64,000 nucleotides of DNA, taken from Dermatemys mawii (taxonomy: Eukaryota > Chordata > Testudines > Dermatemydidae). The stretch spans positions 18,374,260-18,438,259 of the forward strand of contig ML677364.1 of NCBI GenBank assembly GCA_007922305.1, given 5' to 3'. This document shows positions 34,860 through 45,479 of the stretch, in pieces. Position numbers and translations under genes: made by a program. Under the pieces are notes generated by a model. It did no database searches. It was not told the origin of the DNA and saw only the letters and a list, made by a program, of their open reading frames with translations. Numbering within the stretch: the stretch's first letter is position 1; each line of letters opens with the position of its first letter.

Positions 34860-36036
34860 GGCTGATACTCCCGGACCGGTGGTGGACTGAGGGAATGCGG
34901 CAACGGAATGCGCAGCACTGCAAGTAGGGGTAAGAGATCCTTTTTCAAAAATCTTCCTTTGTTGCCTCCTCGCTGTTCCCACCACCGACTCCTGGGCAGT
35001 AAGAGTCATTTTCTGTACAAGTTTCTCTAGGGGATGTATCTGATTTCACCTTTTTGGTAACAATTCATGAATTTATAAATTTGTACTATTGGCTGTTCAT
35101 ATTAGTCCTAGGCTGTGGGGAAACTCATTCAGTCTGCTCTAGACCGAAAAGTCTATTGCCACGGAGACGTTCGGTTCTTTGTATTAGTCCTAGGCTGTGG
35201 GGAAACTCATTCAGTCTGCTCTAGACCGAAAAGTCTATTGCCACGGAGTTCGGTTCTTTGTATTAGTCCTAGGCTGTGGGGAAACTCATTCAGCCTGCTA
35301 TAGACCAAAAGGTTTATTGCCATGGAGGCGTCCGGTTCAAAGTCACCTCCGACGGGCTTTCCGCCCGCCCGGATGGTTAGGGTCTATAGCCAATTTGGGC
35401 CAATTGCCAGCTGGGTTAAGTATAAAGCGCTTAGTGTATTTGTGTCATGTGTATACCTATGAAAAACCTGCTCTGCAAGATTTTCTAAACAACAGGAAAT
35501 TAATGCATCGTGATATGAATGAATAAATAGGCCTTGGTATGTGTAAGTGATTTGCATAGTGTGTGGGATGTGTGAGAAGTGTAGGTAGTTGATTGGGTCT
35601 GAGGCTTAAGATGACTTCAGCCAGACCGGGACCTCCACTCTTTGAGTGAGGGAGTTCTGAACGCAAGGGGGATCAAGCTGAACCTCACAACCCAGCGAAA
35701 GTGTAAGAAAGTGAAAACCTTTCCTACTTATGAGCTGCTACCACTGCAGACTTTTCCCTGGAGTGTGTGGTATTTAGTTTATGAGTTAGACTCGGTTGTG
35801 TGCCTCTATTCTTTTGTGTCTCTGACTTCCACGCTTATGAGCCACTGACTGGTCTGACATTTCACCAGAGGCTATTTGAGTATGCGGCGCCTAGCCGACA
35901 CTCTGTGCTGAAGGAGGTGGAGGAGGGTCGTGAACTGGTCTCGAGAAATCTTTCCTGTGTGAGTGATTTGTATGATGTGGTAATCTTAGCTTTATGAGCC
36001 GCTGTAGCGGACAGGGCACCCCCACGTGTTTAGAGA
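34860..36036 (+). other. retroviral leader and 5' untranslated region
   Basis: Between the primer-binding site and the gag start remnant there is about 1.2 kb that includes the triplicated repeat. CAAGTAGGGGTAAGAG near 34921 could be a splice donor but is not tested. No coding domain is seen. Small frames at 35115-35303, 35197-35526 and 35642-35848 follow the repeat and are not convincing. Confidence 0.6.
35103..35335 (+). repeat. triplicated ~80-bp repeat in the retroviral leader
   Basis: TAGTCCTAGGCTGTGGGGAA starts at 35103, 35185 and 35264 (periods 82 and 79 bp). The first two units are nearly identical apart from a 3-base indel; the third has several changes. All end in TATTGCCA.GGAG. 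Confidence 0.95.
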
Positions 36037-36130
36037 ATGGGTGGAAATCAGTCCAAGACTATCCCTGTTCCACTGAAGGGTACCCTGCTTATTATATATA
36101 TTATAGTCCTAATACTTGTAAATACTTAGC
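36037..36130 (+). pseudogene. retroviral gag start remnant
   Basis: ATG at 36037 opens a frame beginning MGGNQS, matching the N-myristoylation pattern MGxxxS/T of retroviral matrix proteins. It lies where gag should begin. After about 18 codons the reading becomes hydrophobic and AT-coded and stops at about codon 32, so the remainder of gag was deleted or replaced. The product is non-functional. Confidence 0.55.
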
Positions 36131-38074
36131 GGAACTGGAATTTTTATACACATGATAATTCATTTAAACAATTTCCACTAGAAGGTACCTTTGATTTAAA
36201 TAAGATCATATGTTTAAAGGTGCTCTCCAAGCTACAAGGTTACAAAGTGTAGGAACCCCCTCAGCTTCAAGGAGGAAAAAAAAGGGGTTAATTTGAAAGG
36301 CAGCTTGAAATAAAAAAATAAGGAGAAAGCTGCTTTGCGTCCAAGGTCAAGAATCAACACAGACCAACAAAGTTTACAAGCTTCAAAAATGGGGGGAAAA
36401 TCCCAGAAGAAACAGTGAAAGGAGGAGCCGAGCTTCATGTCCCTGGAGCCAGTGTGGTTTGAGGACACTGAAGAAGCCATAGTCAGCCAGCCTGAACTGG
36501 AATACCAAGCAAAGGGTCTCTGAAAGAGACGCCCCAGGAGACCCGAGGGTGTAAAAAACCAGCCCTCCCAAAAGTGGAAGCAAGTCAAAGATTGCACAGC
36601 ATATATAATTTCCCATCCACCTCCACTTTTTCTCTGGATGTACATGTGTAAGTATAAAAGAAATTCAGGGTTTGGGGTATTAATGTTTTTGTTCCTCTGA
36701 ATAATGTGGGAGTGTTCGCAATACTTTTTGTTGTTGTTTTATTTTATCAATGAATATTTAGTCACATGGTGCGTTCTCTTCATCTCTGCCCTACAATCCT
36801 GTGGTCTCAGCCAGATCAACTGAGACCCAGGTAAATTGGTAATGAAAAATCTATCACAGTTTAGTGAAAAACTGAGTGGGGAAGGGAAGTTCTGAGAAGT
36901 GCATACCATTTATCTGTTTGCCCTTGTTATTTTACGTTTGTTAATCTGGTACTGTTGGTGTTATATGTTAAGGACTGCATAATTAAAGATGTGCCCACTT
37001 TCAGTTGCAACCAGAGAGGGGGTTAGCATTCCTCTCTTCACCCTTGTTAGCGGGAACAGAGTGCAGGTGGGTGTACTCCTGGTTGTAGAAATCCACATTG
37101 GTGGAGGGAAGGACTCGGGGTGTCTCATTCCATGCCTATAATTCTTAGTGCACATGGTCTTAGCTGTAGCATGCCTGGGGTATAAAGAGAAGTTGGAGAA
37201 AAGGGAAAAAATGTATACTTAATAACTAAAATTAAGCAATAAAGATCATAGATCATGAAGCAGGCAGCAACTCAAACCTATGCCCAGAACAAGTTGCAAG
37301 CCTTGAGACAGGACTGTGTTTGCCACAAAGAGAATGTTTAATAGTTAAATGCCAATTGGCCATGTGTTCTGCCCAAATGGCAAGCCCGACGAGGGAGAAG
37401 TTGTGTGGCCCTTGTAAGTGAGAATGTTTAAGAGAAAAGACCAGGAGGGCTAGGGTCTAGTTAAAAAGCCACCCTCCTTGTTACATTGGTAGTAAAGCAA
37501 AGCCTGTGTCCGTGGAAAGGGATGGTTTAGCAAGTAAAGCAGGATCAGGCCCAGGCGAACAAGCAAACAATAGATAGAGCGATTGGAGAACAGGTTGAAA
37601 ACTTTGAGGGCATAGTGAAAGGAAAAAAGTAAGTATAACCATGGGGATTTCAAATCCCCAGAACTATACTTGGAATGGTAATTTGGACTAATAAGAAGTT
37701 AACTCTGTAGCTGCTGGAGGGAATTAAACAGTTGAACTTTGTAAAATGATAAAAAGAAAATTTTTTTGTGTTTTTAAAATGTCTCTAAATAAATCCTCAT
37801 AATAAATAATCCAGGCAAGAAAAATATTTAATTGCAATTATTTGGCTATAAATGATTTAATCAAATTAGCTAAAAGAATGTAAATATGTAATGCTATTTA
37901 TTTAAAATCCTATTAGATTTTAAGGAATTACAATAGTGGTATTTCAAATCGCTGTGTGTTTAAAAAATAAAAGGTAAAAGACAATCAAAATTCTGGTAAA
38001 AACAATTGTGTCCCTCTTTAAGTAAAAATCTTTTAAGCTCTGAATAGCTTTGGATCCAAACGCAAAAAAAGGAG
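36131..38074 (+). pseudogene. decayed internal region of the retrovirus
   Basis: This stretch lies between the gag remnant and the 3' LTR stub. I recognise no protease, reverse transcriptase, integrase or envelope motif. The minus frame 36645-36232 has no domain. Part of the stretch may be unrelated DNA, since about 1.9 kb is far too short for pol and env. An extensive deletion is inferred. Confidence 0.45.
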
Positions 38075-38189
38075 CTATAGCTTTGTAGCTCCTTGTGAAC
38101 TACCCATGCATTGCATGCTTCGAGTAAAGTGTGTTTTCAAATACGATTGACCACCAGCCTCATTCTTTGGAGGGAAATCACCCCCAACA
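38075..38189 (+). mobile_element. retroviral 3' LTR stub
   Basis: It repeats the last 115 bp or so of the 5' LTR (34728-34839): CTATAGCTTTGTAGCTCC, CTACCCATGCATTGCATG, AGTAAAGTGTGTTTTCA and CCACCAGCCTCATTCTTTGG. It differs at a few positions; its AATAAA equivalent has become AGTAAA. It ends CCCCCAACA and is followed by CAAG, the 4-bp target duplicate. The upstream part of this LTR is missing. Confidence 0.9.
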
Positions 38190-38194
38190 CAAGA

Positions 38195-39190
38195 CACACT
38201 TTCAACAGTTAAAAAAAAAAAAGTGAAGAATTTTCAATCTGTAGGAATTAGCAGCTGCTCTTAATGACTTTAAACTAAACTAAACTAGAATATTGTGACC
38301 ATTATAGTAATACTGTCATATGATATGACATATCATTATGCATGTCAACATGACATATTATACACTTCTAGTTACATGTAATGAAATATTGTAAAATAAG
38401 TAATATAACATCAAAAAATGAAAAATTTCTTTATGAAATTAAAGTTGCAAATTTTTTGAAAACAATGTTTTCTAAAACAAATGTTTTAATTTCTAAAAAA
38501 AAAGCATTTGCATGAAGTGTTATCAAAATCAATACAATTTTGTGAAAAAATTCAGTGTTGGCTAAACAACTTTTTACAATGGAAAACTTTCAACAAAAGT
38601 TTTCCAGGTAACAGTAATAGCCAGCTACCTCTAATGGTGCCTCATTTAAATAACTCTTTTCTATTTTTCCCCTTTGAAACACATCAAATCACTGTATGGA
38701 TGAATTGTTCTTCTTGTAATTTGACATTTTTGTTGACATGAACTGTTTTTGATCAAATATATCATGTTAGATAAGAATGATTTACACTGGGATTTACTGT
38801 TTTTTCTACCTGGTCCACACCTTTATTTTGCCACCTCCTGTATCACTGTTTATTTGGGAATATTTCCTGGATCTTTACTCTGCCCACTGTCACAATATAA
38901 CAAGTCAAGCACAAAACTGTCTCAGAGCCAGCTGCTCTCCTTCAAGACAGATAAATCAGAGGCAGGCAAGCACATATTGGAATTTAATAGAATTACAGCT
39001 CAAGTGATGGCCAGGATATTAGTCTCTACTGCATCATGTCTTATGGTTCATCCTTGTTACAGCTGGTTCCATTAAATTGAATTACCCTGATATTGACTGT
39101 TAGTTACAAAGGTTTGAGAAAATGAACTCAGTGCTCTACATCATTAAGCCCTGGAACAAACATTACCATCCAATGGTCTTGGTGTCTCTC
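38195..39190. other. AT-rich DNA with dispersed repeat
   Basis: Apart from the repeat copy at 38400-38610, nothing recognised. The frames 38749-39075 and 38777-39007 have no domain. Confidence 0.4.
38400..38610 (+). repeat. AT-rich dispersed repeat, copy 2
   Basis: Related to 32680-32935. Shared ATTTTGTGAA and TTCAGTGTT core with the same spacing. Confidence 0.5.
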
Positions 39191-39196
39191 TTCAAA

Positions 39197-39290
39197 TACA
39201 TACATACATATACATATATAGATATATATATAGAGAGAGAGATATACACATATATGTACATGTGTATATACACTCACATACACACAGGGT
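39197..39290. repeat. TA/CA/GA low-complexity tract
   Basis: Runs of CATA, TATA, GAGA and CACA. The frame 39122-39385 reads across it. Confidence 0.9.
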
Positions 39291-39419
39291 TATCATCTAG
39301 TGGCCATAGAAAGACTCCCGTTCAGTCAGCTTTAGATCCTATCTTATCCGCCTCTCTTCTGCATCAATGCATGGTATTACCATGACTTATCCTTTCCATT
39401 TACTTCATAGTATTACTTA

Positions 39420-39655
39420 CTAAGGGTACATCTACACTACCTGCTGGATCATTGGGTAGCAATCAATCCATCGGGAGTCAATTTATCACGTCTAGTCTAG
39501 ATGCAATAAATCGATCCCCGAGTGCTCTCCCGTCGACTCCTGTACTCCACCACCGCGCGAAGCGCAGGAGGAGTCGATAGGGGAGCGGCAGCAGTTGACT
39601 CACCACTGTGAAGAAGCTGCAGTAAGTGGATCTAAGTACATTGACTTCAGAACAT
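39420..39655. mobile_element. hAT-type MITE
   Basis: It begins AAGGGTACATCTACACTACC, a common reptile hAT terminus. The interior has CTCCCGTCGACTCCTGTACT and an inverted partner (GGAGGAGTCGATAGGGGAG), forming a GC-rich foldback. The right edge is decayed near CATTGACTTCAG. Confidence 0.7.
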
Positions 39656-39659
39656 TATA

Positions 39660-39984
39660 AGCATGGTGGTAGCTATTCATGTCTAGTACACCATGTTTGT
39701 CAATAGTGTAGAGCTATTAGTTTCATGGCAGCAATATGTCAGCATAGTAGTATGCTGCACCATCAAAACTAAAATAATACCCTTCTCCTCAAAGTTGAAT
39801 TGCTGAGGTTTATACTATTAGAGTAGCAGAAGGAACTTAGGGCTTCTAATTCCCTTTGTTGTGTCTTGCAGAGTGAAGCAAAACCATCAAGAATGATAGT
39901 GAGGTTACTCAGAAGAGGAAAAGCTGTTATGATATGCTATTCCCTTTCAAATGCAGTTATCTTTCCTCTTTCCACACAATAGCT
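39660..39984. other. unassigned DNA
   Basis: Nothing recognised. Confidence 0.35.
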
Positions 39985-40443
39985 GTCTGACAGAGGGGCC
40001 AAAAAAGTGGAAGACTTTGGATTGCTAGGAAGTGTCTGGGGAGGAGACACACTATCATTCAAGAAAGGGATCTTTGAGTCATTGTTCATAGTTCTCTGAA
40101 AACATCTGTTTCATGTGCAGCAGCAGTCAAAAAAGCTAACAGAGTGTTCGAAAGCTTTAGGAAAAAGATAGCTAATGCAACAGAAAATATTATAATGTAA
40201 CTATATAAATCCATGGTACACCCACAGCTTGAGTACTGCGTGCAATTCTGGTCTCCCCATCTCAGTAAAGATATACAGTATTAGAATTGGAAGAGACACA
40301 GAAAAGGGCAACAAAATTATTAAGGGTATGGAACAGCTTCTGTATGAGGAGAGATTAATAAGACTGAGACAGTAAAATGACTAGGACTGTTTAGCTTGGA
40401 AAAGAGATGACCAAGAAGGGTATGACAAAGGTCTATAAAATCA
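39985..40443 (+). pseudogene. older CR1, left part (interrupted)
   Basis: It carries CR1 C-terminal wording: GTCATTGTTCATAGTTCTC, AAGCTAACAGAGTGTT, CACCCACAGCTTGAGTACTG and GGTCTATAAAATCAC at the right edge. The reading then jumps to an upstream CR1 segment. Its continuation is the piece at 42504-42915. Confidence 0.85.
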
Positions 40444-40444
40444 C

Positions 40445-42503
40445 TCTTTAAAAAGTGGAAGTTAAATTCTAGTGAGGAAAATAGAAAGGAGCATAAACTC
40501 TGTCAAATGAAGTACAAAAATATAATTAGGAAGGCCATTTTTTTTTTTGAAGAACAGCTAGCCAAAGACTCAAAGTAATAGCAAACATTTTTTTATGTAC
40601 ATCAGAAGCAGGAAGCCTGCTTAACCACCAGTGGGGCCACTGGATGATTGAATTGCTACAGGAGCACTCAAAGATGATAAGGCCATTGTGGAGAAACCAG
40701 TTGAATTCTTTGCATCGGTCTTTATGGCTGAGGATGTGAGGGAGATTCCCAAACATGAGCTATTCTTTTTAGGTGTCAGTCTTAGGAACTGTAACAGATT
40801 TAAGTGTCATTAGATGAGGTTTTGGAACAAATTGATAAATGAAATAGTAATACCAGATGGCATTCACCTGAGATGTTCTGAAGGAACTCAAATGTGAAAT
40901 TGCAGAACTACTAACTGTAGTCTGTAACCTATCATTTAAATCAGTTTCTGTACCAGACAACTGGAGGATAGCTAATGTGACACCAATTTTAGAAAGGACT
41001 CCGGGGTGACATGGCAATTGCAGGCCCATAAACCTGATTTCAGTACCAGGCAAATTGGTTGAAACTATAGTAAAGAACAAAATTGTCAGGCACATAGATG
41101 AACATAATTTGTTGGGGAAGAGTCAACATGGTTTTTGTAAGGGGAAACCATGCTTCACCAATCCACTAGAATTCTTTGAGAGGGTCAACAAGCATATGGA
41201 CAAGGGGGATGCAGTGGATATAATGTAATGTATGTAGATTTTCAGAAAGACTTTGACAAGTTCTCTCACCAAAGGCTCTTAAGCAAGGTAAGCTGTCATG
41301 GGGTAACAGGGAAAGTCCTCTTACGGACTAGTAACTGGTTAAGATAGGAAACATAGGGTAGGAATAAATGGTCATCTTTCAGAATAGAAGGGGTAAATAG
41401 TGGCGTCCCCTAGGGGGCTGTACTGGGCCCAGTACTATTCAACATATTCATAAACTATCCGGAAAAAGGGGTAAACAGTGAGGTGGCAAAATTTGCAGAT
41501 GATACAAAAGTACTCAAGTTAGTTAAGTCCTAGGCAGACTGCAAAGAGCTACAAAAAGATATTGCAAAACTGGGTGACTGGGAAACAAAATGGCAGATGA
41601 AAATGAATGCTGATAAATTCAAACTAATGCACATGGAAAACATAATCCCAGCTATACACATAAAATAATGGAGTCTAAATTGGCTGTTGCCACTGAAGAA
41701 AGAGATCTTGGAGTCATTATGGATAGTTCTCTGAAAACACCCACTCAGTGTGCAGCGGCAGTCAGAAAAGGGAACAGAATGAGGGGAATCATTAAGAAAG
41801 GGATAGATAATAAGACAGAAAATATCATACCTCCTCTATATAAATCCACGGTATGCCCACATCTTGAATACTGTGTGCAGATGTGGTCATCCCAAGTCCC
41901 AAAAGATATATTGGAATTGGAAAAGGTTCAGGAAAGGGCAACTAAAATGATTAGGGGTATGGAATGCCTTCCATATGAGGAGAGATTAGTAAGACTTGGA
42001 CTTTTCAGCTTGGAAAAGAGATGATGAAGAAGGGATATGATAGAGGTCTATAAAATCACAACTGGTGTGGAGAAAGTAAATAAGGAAGTGTTATTTACTT
42101 CTTCTTATAACACAAGAACTAGTGGTCCCCCAATGAAATTGGTAGACAGCAGGATTAAAACAAACAAAAGGAAGTGTTTTTTTTTTCACACAACACACAA
42201 TCAATTTGTGGAGCTCTTTGCCAGAGGATGTTGTGAAGGCCAAGACTCTAACAGGGTTCAAAAAAGAACTAGATAATTTCATGGAAGATAGGTCCACCAA
42301 TGGCTATTAGCTTAGATGGACAGGGATGGTGTCCTTAGCTTCTGTTTGCCAGAAGCTGGGAATGGACAACAGGGGATGGATCACTTGATGATTACTTGTT
42401 GTGTTCATTCCCTCTGTGGCACCTCACATTGACCCCTGTCGGAAGACAGGATACTGGGCTAGATAGTCATTTGGTCTGCCCCAGCATGGCCATTCTTATG
42501 TTC
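40445..42503 (+). pseudogene. younger CR1 inserted into the older one
   Basis: This 5'-truncated copy starts in the linker before reverse transcriptase (AGGAAAATAGAAAGGAGCA). It runs through decayed reverse transcriptase, with a recognisable catalytic box FADDTKVL near 41492-41515. The frame 41668-42024 covers MESKLAVATEERDLGVIMDS to [12 protein letters not shown]. It ends with the 3' terminus CATTCTTATGTTCTTG at 42503. Stops and frameshifts are many. Confidence 0.9.
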
Positions 42504-42915
42504 TTGTTCATCAGTAGACTGGAGAAAGCGAATAAGGATGTGTTATTTACTGTTTACATAGCGCATGAACCAGGGGCCACCCAATGGAATTAATAGGCAT
42601 TAGGTTTAAAGCAAACATAAGGAAGCACTTCTTCGCACAATGACAGTCATCCTGTGGATTGCCAGAGAATGTTGTGAAGGCCAAAACTATAACAAGATTA
42701 AAAAAGAACTAGAGAATAGGTCCATCAATGGTTATTAGCCAAGGTGGTCAAGGGATGCAATATCATGCTCTGAATGTCCCTAAAGCTCTGACTGTTAGAA
42801 GAGGACAACAGGGAATGGATCTTCATTCCTTCTGAAGCATCTGTTGGAAGACAGGATACTGGGCTAGATGGACCATTGACTAACCCTGTATGATCTTTCT
42901 TATGTTCTTATATAT
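42504..42915 (+). pseudogene. older CR1, right part (3' end)
   Basis: It resumes with GACTGGAGAAAGCGAATAAG, exactly the text that should follow the left part. It continues to CTGGGCTAGATGGACCATTG and the 3' terminus TTTCTTATGTTCTTAT. It is visibly more decayed than the inserted copy. Confidence 0.87.
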
Positions 42916-42919
42916 TTAG

Positions 42920-44545
42920 ATAGGTATGAAATATATAAGCCAACTTAACATGAGCAAAATTGATCATATCTGGATTCTTCGAGGCATCAGTCTTTTTCCA
43001 TTTCTTTCCCTTGGTATACATGTCTATCATTTTCTTACCTTTCCATCAATTTGCCATACCTCCTTAGCTGATATACATTTAACAAGCAACATATTTTTCT
43101 CGTAGGTTACACACTTATCTTCCTCAGCTGTGAATTTGCATGGAGATGCAGAATCTCCATCAGCAAATCAGCAGACATTGTGAATCTTTACAGTGTTTGC
43201 CAATTGATTATTTCCCCCAGTTACTGACAAATTAGATGCAGGGTTTCCTATTTTTCAAACTTGTATATGTATGGCATAAGGAAACTGAACATTTCTATTG
43301 ATGGTCTTGTTTCCAGCATTTATAAATATAGACTTTATTCAGATTCTCTCCTGCACACTGTACATAATCTGAGCAGGCCATCAGTGAGTTTCTGAACAAA
43401 GTGTCATTTTCTCTTTTCAACCAATACAAGGTTGGTAGGGATAAGGTTTTTTCACCATATCCTTGGCGGACAATAACATTCCTGTAGCAAACCATCTGGA
43501 GTATTAAGAATTCAGGAGAACATATTTTTAAGGGCAAGATCAACAACTGGTATAAATTGCCATAGTTCCATTTAAGACAATGAAATCCCCAAAAATTTTA
43601 ACACTATCTGCTGTCATCACAATGCCGAATAATAAATTTATTTTTTAAAAAATCCAAAAAATTAAATAGCATCTTAACATGAGTAATATGCCCTGTAATG
43701 TCTGCTACTAACATTGACCTTTATCCTCTGTGTGCTTATTATTAGAAAACTGTGCTTGACACATTGGTTTTTTGGTCTTTCATTTTGATTGCTGACTAAT
43801 TCATTTATTTTACAGCTTTTTGCACTATGCATTTTTTGTTTTGTTTTGCCTTTTTCTCCATTATAAATTTAATCAGTCTCAGTGATTTGGCTTTTTCCAT
43901 TAAAATGTAGTTAGAGTTTAGATGTCTTTCAGTTTAACTCCAGCATATATTTTCCATTAAGTATTGAGAATCATCACTTTTAAACCACAAAAAATATTTT
44001 TTTCATTTGAGCTAGAAAAAATTGATACAAAGTTTGAAGGAATGAAAGTTTAACAAATAAAATATCTCTACATATTGGAACTTACACCTTTGTTACCACA
44101 TCACCTCAAACCTATCCAGCAAAATCACATTAGTTATCTGTTCTTTATTCATGTGGGAGAACCTGAATTTAGTTCTCTTCTCATCATGTAACCAAGCTCC
44201 CTATAGTCATACATTCCACTTAAAAAGGTCATAAATCATAGGTTTTAAGTCTTTGTGCTTTGTAACTAGGACCAAGTGAATAACTCAAAATTTAAATACT
44301 CACCAAAAAATTAATGTACTTAATATATATTCATCCTTCTGTGCTTGCATTACACGAATATTTTAGTGAAAGTGTGTTCTGGCAGGAATGTTTTCAGGAA
44401 CAAATTTTAAGCACATATTAGAGAATATGTACTGAAAGCAAATGGTGAACTAAAACATTTGCATTGGTAACCTGATTCTAATAGCTCTAAATTATCCAGG
44501 GAGCAGAAGCAATGCCACATATTTCCACAAAGCTAAACCACATAC
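42920..44545. other. unassigned AT-rich DNA
   Basis: No gene seen. The minus frame 43546-43295 has no domain. Confidence 0.4.
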
Positions 44546-44569
44546 TCAGTGGTGCATGTAAGCTGGTGC

Positions 44570-45400
44570 GCCGTCCCAGGGTGGATTGGCTTCCCCAGGC
44601 AGCAATTTAAAGGGAGATAGAGCCCTGGGCCCTTTAAATTGCTGCCAGAGCCCCAGTGCTGGAGCCTGGCCCTTTAAATCATCAGGAGCCCTGGCCCTTT
44701 AAATCACCGCCGGATCCCTGCTGCCACTACCCCAGGGCTTTGCCAGGCTCTGGGGATGATTTAAAGGGACCAGGGCGGTAGCGGCAACCTGAAACCCAGA
44801 CCCTTTAAATCAGCACCCAACCCCTGCTGCTGGAGCCCCGGGGATCATGGTGGCAGCCAGGGTTGCTGGGGCTCCGTTGGCAATTTAAAAGGCCCGGGGC
44901 TCCGATGCAATAGCGGTGGCTGGGAGCCCCTCGCCCTTTAAATTGCTGGAACAGCTGCCAGCTGCCACTGCTACGCCAGGGCTCCAGCAGCAGGGTTTGG
45001 GTGGTGATTTAAAGGGCCCAGGGCTCCCATAGCCATTCCCTCTGGGGCCCTTTAAATTGTCACCCAAGCTCTGTTGCTAGAGCCTTGGGGTAGCAGCAGC
45101 AGGACTCTGGTGGCGATTTGAAGGGCCAGGGCTCCCGGCTGCCACTACTGCAGTGGGGTTAGCGGTGGCAGCTGGGAGCCCCCAGGGCTCCAATGGTGAT
45201 TAAACGGTCTGGGGCTCCACTGCGATAGTGGCAGCTGGAGCCCCAGGTCCTTTATATCACCCCCAAGACCCGGGGCTCCCAGCCGCCTCTGTAGTTGGCA
45301 GCTCTGGGCTTGATTTAAAAGGTCCAGGGCTCCCAGCTGCTGCTACCACCTCCCAAACCCTGGGATCTTTAAATCCTGATTTAAAGGGCCGAGGGATTTA
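44570..45400. repeat. GC-rich array with repeated TTTAAA cores
   Basis: About thirteen TTTAAA hexamers occur in roughly 800 bp. They are set in CCCTTTAAATYRC and GATTTAAAGGGCC contexts on both strands and separated by GC-rich text such as GGGCTCC and CAGCTGCCACT. Between 45060 and 45310 the cores are mutated. The units are of variable length (about 25-75 bp) and alternate in orientation. The flanks are AT-rich. The short frames 44885-45067 minus and 45228-45422 plus are spurious. Confidence 0.75.
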
Positions 45401-45479
45401 TAGGTCCCGCCTCTTCAGGTAGAGGCTACGCCTCTTCCGGTTGAGGCCCTGCCACCTCTTTAGGACTATGGAATACCAG

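Noticed and set aside
35103..35335. CRISPR-like array
   Set aside because: The three units are tandem with no spacers and lie in a retroviral leader in vertebrate DNA.
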